Shown here: in pieces, positions 57,301 through 64,000 of the stretch
Layout: each line of letters starts with the position of its first letter
Position numbering within the stretch: position 1 is the stretch's first letter
Source of the DNA: Tubiluchus corallicola
Lineage: Eukaryota > Priapulida > Priapulimorpha > Priapulimorphida > Tubiluchidae
Length of the DNA: 64,000 nucleotides
NCBI GenBank assembly: GCA_030141605.1
Contig: JAQGDQ010000202.1
Span: 27,097-91,096 of the forward strand
Reading direction: 5' to 3'
The notes under the pieces: model-generated
What the model was told of the DNA's origin: nothing
Database searches by the model: none
Seen by the model: only the letters and a program-made list of their open reading frames with translations
Translations under genes and position numbers: made by a program

Positions 57301-60300
57301 AACTTGCCTAGTATTACTACAACACACTGAATATCTTACAGTAGCACTGTACTTCAGTTTTCTCTTTCACAAGCATGTGCAACACGCTCGTATAATATTT
57401 TGCTGTTGAAAATTGGGTTAGTTTGTGATGTCATCAATAGTTGGGCTCGCCCGCCGTTAAATAAGTTTTTAATCTATTATTTAATTATCGGAAACGCTTT
57501 TGCAGTATTAATCGTGTTAAAATGTACTTTTTATCAGACTTGAAAATGGATATTATTGGATTTTTTATGAAATTCATTAACAGAAAAACAGAAAATTCTA
57601 TTTTTGGCCTTAAAATTGTATTAATTGAAGAAACTGAATGAAACGTGATTCCTTTTAATTTAGTACTTTTGGGAGTGACATTCTGAATCTACGAAAAGTT
57701 CGAAAGATTTTTTGTATAGTAAATAAAGAAATAATTTTTACAGTATATTTTTGTCCCTAAATTACTTATTCATAAACGATTTTTTGTCAAATGAATAAAA
57801 TATCCGCTACTTCTTTGTTAATCGATCTTTAAATATCTACTCACATATTTTAAAACTATTGCTGAAAGTCATTTACACAGCAGTGAAGTCAAAATACACG
57901 AATAGCATGTTCACCTGATCTCTTCTAATTTTGTTCTGTTTACTCATACATTTTGGTACCATAAAACGTAAACTTTTGAGTAATTGTTTTTTCAGTAATA
58001 TTTATTGTGATGGCGAATTACTGCATCTGGTGCAAACCCTACAAGTCTACGAAGATAGCAAGGAATACGTGGACAAGAGTCTCAAGGATGACCCAGGTAT
58101 ATACCATATTTTTCTTATATTTAGTAAATAAACGAAAACAGAAATACATGTAAAAACATTAAGTTTGCTTCTGGAAACAAACAAGATATTCCCTGCCTAT
58201 GTGCTTTTCTCATGAATCTTATATATTATATAAGATTCGAGGCTACAGCTCCGACAACGACACAATTTTCGGCATTCTAAATGTCAAACGAAATGCCTCG
58301 ATCTAGTGTCATCTCTTTGGGGCTTTATATTTTGAATCGGCCCCACTGGGATGAACGGGGATGTCTATTTTTCGCCTGTTTTTTGCAAAGGTTATGTACC
58401 TCTTATTTCTGGAGATCCGGAATGGGTCGGTGGGTGGTGCTTTCCTGTATTAATGTGTAATCAGTTTTACGAGATAGTGAGACCACCTATGAAAAGTTTT
58501 ATGTTTGGCAGCAGGCCAGGTTATGTGATAAAGTAGTTATTATATCGAAGATGGGTTGATTTGATCCCACACTTAACGTCAGGACGTACTATAACAGGAC
58601 CACATTTTATCTCATCACTAGACATGCAGTAGGGTGTATTACAGTAAGCATAAAAATCTAACCAGTCGCGGGATGTACTGTAACTATCGCACTTCACGGC
58701 AAAACCCTAAAAATGCGTTATAAGTAAGATTTGATCGGAAGAGATTTCACATATCTCTTAAAGCCATATAATTTTCGATGTGTTATGACATAAATTGATA
58801 TTTTATTCCATAGATTTGGAGCGGTAAATTTTAAGTGTCTGGCAACATTGGTTCTGCAAAATGGAATATAATATTCATTAAATCTAGTGAAGTGATGTTG
58901 GTGATTACGTACGATGGGATTTATGAAACGCGGGGGTAATAAACTGTGGTGTGTTTTGTACTAAGTCATCTAAATTTAAAATTCCACAGTTATAAAAAAG
59001 TGTAGGTTCAATTTTGGCTTGTTTATTTAAATCATAAGTGATTCTCAAAAACTTACGCTGGTGTCTGGCTAAGTAATTTAAGTTTGTTGGATATGTTTCC
59101 CCCATAGAATACAGCAATAAATATCTATAAAGCCGTGTAATATGCGCCAGTCATTAAACTGTTCGAGCCACAATTCAACTGATCAAAAGATCTCACAGTA
59201 TTATAGACATATAAGCAGCTGAGCTGTATTCACGTAGAGAACTTAACAATAAATTTGACTATGCTGAATTCTCAAAATTATGGTAAGCACATTATATGCA
59301 AGTCCTTGATGACGTGTCTCCACTTCTGACACCATGTTGAAAGATGTAACTCACAATGAAAATATAAAATTAACAGTTTATTCACAATCGTCTTCAATCC
59401 CTCATTCTACAATCTACGGCCTTTTTATTATCCCCAACTCTCGCGCTCTAGACGCGGACTGATTCCACACTAAATAGTCCAACACTATTACTGCTGACAT
59501 AAAAGAAAACGAAGTTCGTTGAAGAAACCATTGTCTGCAATTTACAATTAAAAAAACTTCAATGGTTAATAAAATACCGTTTTTGGTTATTGCTTATATT
59601 ACTGTCCACTGTTAATAACTCGTAAATGCAAATTTCTAGAATTTTTCATTTGCAGCCTTCAAAAATTGTTTAACATTTGGCATTCTGGATTTGTGCCCAA
59701 GTTTTTAATAGTCATGTCTATTAAATCCTTTTTAAAATTATAAGTAATACTTTTTGTTAATTCAGGTAAATGTATTTCAGACAAAATCTGGTCAGAGTTT
59801 GAAAACTTTATCTCTGTTAATCCGAACCCGACAAAGACAGACATGGAAGAATTCGTGGATTTGTATTTTGGGCCAACAAACAGCGAATTTGAAGATTGGG
59901 AACCTACAGATTGGAAACCAGATATTGAATTATATAATAGGATTAAGGATCCAGCTTTAAAAGAATTTGCTAGAAGCTTGAATGAGATTTGGAAGATTCT
60001 TGGAAGAAAGGTGAAATTGCAGCTTTGTTAATTGAAGCACAGTTTTTTTTTGAGAAAAAATGTTCTACTGTTTTTGTGCCCTGTTTGACTTGTGAGTTCT
60101 AGTTGTACAGTTAAATGTGTATCCACTATTTTGTTCTCAAAACTGTGCTGCATCTGTTTAATGATAGTTCAGAAGATTGTTTTGACAGTTCAGCCTACAA
60201 AACAAAATCTACTGTCAAACAAATTTTATTACATTTTGTGATGCTGTATAGTCCTCAGATATTATAAGGTTTTTAGGATTTGCATTACTAGTTATAATGC

Positions 60301-63300
60301 AACATATTAACTAAAAAGTTGCACTAATAATATTTATTTTATCACTTTAAAATAAAGTGGAAAATTGTTGCTGGTGCTTATACTGAGTGAAAATCTGTGT
60401 AGCCTTAGAGAACTTCTTCAAAGTTTTTGACTTTTTGCTTTCAGGTTAAAAAGGATGTTGAAGACAATCCCAGCAGATACTCGTTGATTTACGTTAGCTA
60501 TCCTTTTATTGTGCCTGGTGGACGATTTCGGGAATTCTACTACTGGTGACTTACTTTCATTGTTTCAATATTTTAACAATACTTAATTGTGTCTGCTGTA
60601 ATTGCCTACCGATGTAGAAATGTGATTTTTAAAGGTGATTTAGACTTTAGCTTTGTACACATTTAATACTTCGCTTAAGACTGGTCATAGGAAGCATGAT
60701 ATCCAGGTGGCTTACCATCTGCATAGTATTATTTATTATGCTTCACTATAGGAAAGGTTTTAATTGTTACAGGGACTCTTATTGGGTCATCAAAGGTTTA
60801 CTGTTGTCTGAGATGACAGATACTGTTAAAGGAATGCTGCTAAACTTTATTGATATTGTTCAAAGGTAAGAATTAGATTGCTGCTCTAGTAAATATTTTT
60901 GTGTAAATTAACTTTGGTTGCTGTCCAACTTGTGTTTTACAGATTTTACTTTTACCCTGCAAGTGCTTTATCGGGATGCAAAAGTAAGACAACAGTTACA
61001 GCATAATGCTCACTGCTGCAGACAGACTACAAGGATTACCATGCTAAAACTGTGCATTGTACCACTAGCTCAACTTTGTACCTCCAGCACTTGCAGTTGG
61101 GAGATGTTACAAGAAAAAGAGGCCCAGGGGCATAGCCAGGTTTTAAAGCAATCACATAAAAAGGCACTGTGACACATGAAGCAATTATGTGTTTCTCTAT
61201 TCTGCAACAGATGGTATCAGCATGTGATAAGAATATAATTAGATTTAAAACAATTTGATCCTTTATTCTATCAGTCAACCTTGATAAAGGAGTTGCATAA
61301 ATGCACGCTCATTTCAAAAACACTTGTGGCAAATTTGTCAAATGAAGTAATAAGGCTGCTTGCCAAAAGACGCCAATTTTAAAAAATTGTGCTCAGGAGA
61401 GCGTTTTTTTCCCTCGCTCCTCTTTTAGCTGCGCCACTGAAGAGGCCATGACCTCCCTAGACTCTTTCTAGTTTCTTCTACTACTTACAAGCTCACTTCT
61501 AAACCAACTTTGCATAATTTTTTTTCAAATAGACTGTAGAGACTGGAGACACCTGAAACAAGACTAAGATGAAAACAAATACTTCGATAAAGAAATTATA
61601 CAGGCAGCAGTTTTATTGTGCAATATATGAAATTCTTTTCCATTACATGTTAACCTTCCTTTTTTGTGATGGCCGAATTGATTAGAGAAATCAATAAATA
61701 TTCCTGATATTCCTAAATACCATTTATTGTGGATACCAGAATGTTTCTTGAGATCATTACTGAGTACAATTAAATTAAACAATGTACTTATCAACAGTGT
61801 ACATCATTACTCTGTCACAATGACACATTGTTTATTGAGCTTAAAGGCAAATCTTTCGCAGTTGAAACTGTGCAGCTTGTACTTGCATGTGTGATTCATG
61901 TTTCCATGTAATCAAAATAATCTGAATGAACTAAATAATGTAGTCATATTCAACCTATTACTATGTCCATTATCATGTCTACAAGCTTGGACTAACATTT
62001 CTATACATTTAGCAATTATCACGTAGAATAGCTTAAAAAATAAAGTGATTTTGAAAATTTTTGTAATAAAAGAAGTAAAAATTTATTGCAGCAGCTCTTA
62101 TTTAAATATGCACAAAGAATGTTTAGCTTTTTCTTATTCAACCGAAATTTTTAGGGTGGGACATTTTCCAAACGGTAATCGGATATACTATACAAATCGA
62201 AGTCAACCACCATTTCTTATTCCAATGGTTGATGATTATTATACAGCATCAAATGATAAATCCTTCCTGAGGAACAGTATTGACTATTTGGAGAAGGAAT
62301 ATGAGTTTTGGATGCAAAATCGAAGGTATTACTTGTATCTATTCTTTTTCAGCCAGTTAGGGTGACAATCAGGGGATTTTTACACAGAATTAGAAATCTG
62401 AATTCTTTTAGGAGTGCAACATGGACGAAAATGTAAGCAAAGTTTTGATTCGAATAATTTTTTTGCACTCTTGCATAACTTGAGGCAAATTTGAATATCC
62501 CGTGCTAAAGTGGAATTCCCTCCCTCAATCTCTGGATTCACTTTCCTGCCAGCTGCTGTAATTCACATGGATCTTCTGTAATTTGGACAATTTCTAGAGT
62601 TTACTACAGAGATGATAAGAAAATTAATTTCTGCAATACTCTATATGTATAAAGAAGTAGAAATGTTAAATTATGGGCATTCTGCAATAATTTCCTACTA
62701 AAGTATTTGTGCATGTTTGCTATTTTAGTGTCTTCATACCAGATCATGGGGTAACTCTAAACAGATATGCAGTACGAATGGGGAAGCCTAGGCCCGAAGG
62801 CTACAAAGAAGATTTACACATAGTTGAAGAGCTAGCACTTGATGAAGGTAGTAACCTAATTACATTCTTTCTAGATTTGCATGAGTGTTATCAGCAATGC
62901 ATTTTCAAACTTAAATTGTTGCAATTCACAGAGTGTGAGTGGGATTGTGTGTAGTTTCTAAATTAGATCGGATTTTGAATGAATCTGAATTTGAAGCAGA
63001 GTATAAATCACACCTTACCCTTCTTGTAGTATAAATCATAAATCATGTGACATATATAAATGCAAAACTACTAAGAAATTTTTCTGCTACATACGGTATG
63101 TGTATAATTATATGATATGTAATTCCGATCTGTAAATATAAGTATATTTATTAGTGCATACTCATATGTGATAGCATGTTCCTGTTTACTTTGACAGAAT
63201 TACTAACAAAAGACAGTAAGACATTATAGCTAATGTGTGTCTATGCATGCATGCATGTGTGTGTGTGTGTAACACTGCTTTTATAATCTTTCATTTATCA

Positions 63301-64000
63301 GATGCCAGTGCAGAGAAGTACTCAGAATTAGCTTCTGGTGCTGAATCAGGATGGGATTACTCCACACGTTGGTTTGCTAGGCAAGGCGAACATGCTTATC
63401 AACTCAAGTCAATTCGCATCAAGCAAGTAATTCCAGTTGATCTGAATGCAATATTATGTTGGAATGAGAAGCTGCTAGCAAAATTTAATAATGAAATTGG
63501 TTAGTATTACATTTTTTCATTAATGCAACTAAATTGTATTGTTACAAAATAAAGAAGATGTTTAGTTTTTGTCATCAACTTTCATTGCTGTTGTACGACT
63601 GTAAAATGCTCTTAAAGGTGAAATTTAATGTGAAAAACAAGTTTTTTTAATAAAAAGAGCTAACTGTTACTTAAAATTTGACATTAAATTTCATGGCTTT
63701 CTTCCTAATGAAATCGCTCCTCGAATTTGGGGAGCTGCATTTGTCCTCAAAACAATTTGTTCGGTTTTGCTCGTGAAACTTCGGAAAAAAGCAGGCTAGA
63801 CAATGTTCTAGCAACGGCTTCCTAGGATAATGCCTCATTTCTGTGATGCTGAATTTGTAAACAATGCTACACAGCAAAATGTGACTTGTGATAACCAAGC
63901 GCAAACGTTACTGTAACTAAAGACTGAATTTTGCTGGCATCATATAATGAGTAAAGTGCGCAAAATCAAGTTTCAGACTTTCTTCAGAAATGGCACCTTC
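51376..64000 (+). CDS. TREH: trehalase (GH37), 3' end beyond the window
   Basis: Exons: 51376-51467, 57996-58096, 59766-60010, 60445-60545, 60773-60865, 62155-62325, 62729-62847, 63302-63499, all GT-AG and in phase; last coding base seen is 63499. Covers ~373 residues of a usual ~550-600. Seen: hydrophobic signal peptide MFLRIFLTIVYVGCVVLT; IPACD then YCDGELLHLVQ; DLYFGP; the first trehalase signature PGGRFREFYYWDSY (split across exons 4 and 5); GHFPNGNRIYY; RSQPPFL; and ESGWDYSTRW with the presumed catalytic acid Asp, then VIPVDLNA. The second signature and any GPI-anchor tail should lie to the right. Known role: hydrolyses trehalose to two glucoses at the cell surface or in secretions. The separate signal-peptide exon and 6.5-kb intron 1 are inferred from phase 2 matching and from the family-typical IPACDS-NIYC join. 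Confidence 0.93.
51522..51606. repeat. 34-bp perfect palindrome plus (TA)n
   Basis: AAAGACTATAAATATAT followed at once by its exact reverse complement (51522-51555), then TA microsatellites to 51606. Lies 55 bases inside trehalase intron 1. Confidence 0.9.
54070..54385. mobile_element. 298-bp MITE with 9-bp target duplication
   Basis: TTAGTCTTA at 54070-54078 and 54377-54385 flanks an element (54079-54376). Its ends read C..TGCGTTCAGA.TAGCGAG and onward TTTTCT on both strands, roughly 28 bases of inverted repeat with about three mismatches. Inner sequence repeats ACTCGC-type words. A 9-bp duplication suggests a Mutator-like mobiliser. Sits in trehalase intron 1. Confidence 0.75.
55170..56285. 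mobile_element. putative TIR transposon remnant
   Basis: TACATGGGCTAGCCCAAGTA and GGGCGC (55170-55196) is matched inverted by GCGCTACTTGGGCTGCCCAT and GTA (56263-56284). A second direct copy of the motif follows the left end (55201-55235), and a diverged one lies beyond the right end (56315-56350), so true ends may lie further out. AT-rich, no transposase frame. Inside trehalase intron 1. Confidence 0.5.
58205..58445 (+). mobile_element. 5' fragment of the Helitron-like family
   Basis: TATATAAGATTCGAGGCTAC and the next ~200 bases align with the repeats at 2.9-6.4 kb, with many substitutions. Its start is preceded by the palindrome GAATCTTATAT-ATT-ATATAAGATTC (58214-58238). The 3' end of the family is missing. 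An older copy, in trehalase intron 2. Confidence 0.75.
58718..59120 (-). pseudogene. LINE ORF2 C-terminal fragment
   Basis: The minus strand reads HQRKFLRITYDLN, then GILNLDDLVQ, and after a frame change IPFCRTNVARHLKFTAPNLW, FKRYVKSLP and a stop at 58718-58720. This is the usual tail of CR1/Jockey/I-type LINE proteins (QKR.LRII... LNLDDL... WN.IP... FK..LK). Trehalase intron 2. Confidence 0.7.
59319..59334 (-). promoter_or_regulatory. second tRNA-Leu primer site beside a putative LTR
   Basis: The minus strand reads TGGTGTCAGAAGTGG, matching the primer site at 14225-14239 over 15 bases, directly adjacent to TGTTGAAAGATG (59335 on), which could start an LTR. The following ~200 bases include a TTTATT box and a GC-rich spot. 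No second LTR or pol was found here, so this would be a truncated or recombined element. Confidence 0.5.
61117..61447. mobile_element. hAT-type MITE, 315 bp, with 8-bp duplication
   Basis: AAGAGGCC at 61117-61124 and 61440-61447 flanks an element (61125-61439) with ends CAGGGGCATAGCCAGG and, inverted, CAGTGGCGCAGCTAAA. Eight-base duplication and CAGGGGC-type ends are hAT hallmarks. No transposase. Trehalase intron 5. Confidence 0.85.
63500..64000. other. start of trehalase intron 8
   Basis: Begins with donor GTTAGT. Contains the inverted pair TGAAATTTAATGT (about 63617) and ACATTAAATTTCA (about 63680), perhaps a small MITE. No further trehalase exon is seen before the window ends. Confidence 0.5.

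Noticed and set aside
1-64000. Bacterial or viral origin of the window
   Set aside because: Spliced metazoan genes with GT-AG introns span most of it. No operons or ribosome-binding-site patterns were seen.

Overview
The window is nuclear DNA of an invertebrate animal. It carries intron-rich metazoan orthologues (ZC3H13, DDX49, PGPEP1, trehalase), is AT-rich, and has GT-AG introns of a few hundred bases to several kb plus many kinds of transposon remnants. The phylum cannot be fixed from the sequence. The Gmr1-like retrotransposon would fit a marine invertebrate, but that is weak evidence.

Layout. 0-1.4 kb: about nine copies of a ~120-bp satellite. 1.9-2.15 kb: a tRNA-like SINE candidate. 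2.9-6.36 kb: a cluster of ~0.8-kb repeats with Helitron-type ends (TC... hairpin + CTAG), two of them head to tail, with a GTGGT-rich minisatellite wedged among them. 7.1-29.8 kb, minus strand: ZC3H13 in 16 coding exons that add up to exactly 1,314 codons plus stop. Its last intron holds a complete, young LTR retrotransposon (7447-15230) in the same orientation as the gene. 31.3-32.7 kb, minus: intronless DDX49. 32.7-42.5 kb: gene-poor, with LINE debris. 42.6-45.9 kb, plus: PGPEP1 in five exons. 46-51.3 kb: gene-poor, with a pogo-like MITE and a 33-bp minisatellite. 51.4 kb to the right edge, plus: a GH37 trehalase with a signal-peptide exon, seven more exons and a 6.5-kb first intron full of transposon remnants; the gene runs off the window.

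The most notable object is the retrotransposon. Its single 1,553-aa gag-pol frame has the order gag, protease, integrase, reverse transcriptase, RNase H. Integrase comes before reverse transcriptase, as in Ty1/copia, although the protein is Ty3/gypsy-like. This is the arrangement of the Gmr1 group. The LTRs are 988 bp each with about eight differences by eye, the target duplication is CTTGG, and the primer site matches a leucine tRNA 3' end over 17 nt.

The four host genes are unrelated in function: an RNA m6A writer cofactor, a ribosome-biogenesis helicase, a cytosolic peptidase and a secreted or surface disaccharidase. No operon-like or cluster logic is apparent. All exon joins were made by eye from GT-AG sites, reading phase and family resemblance; none has transcript support.
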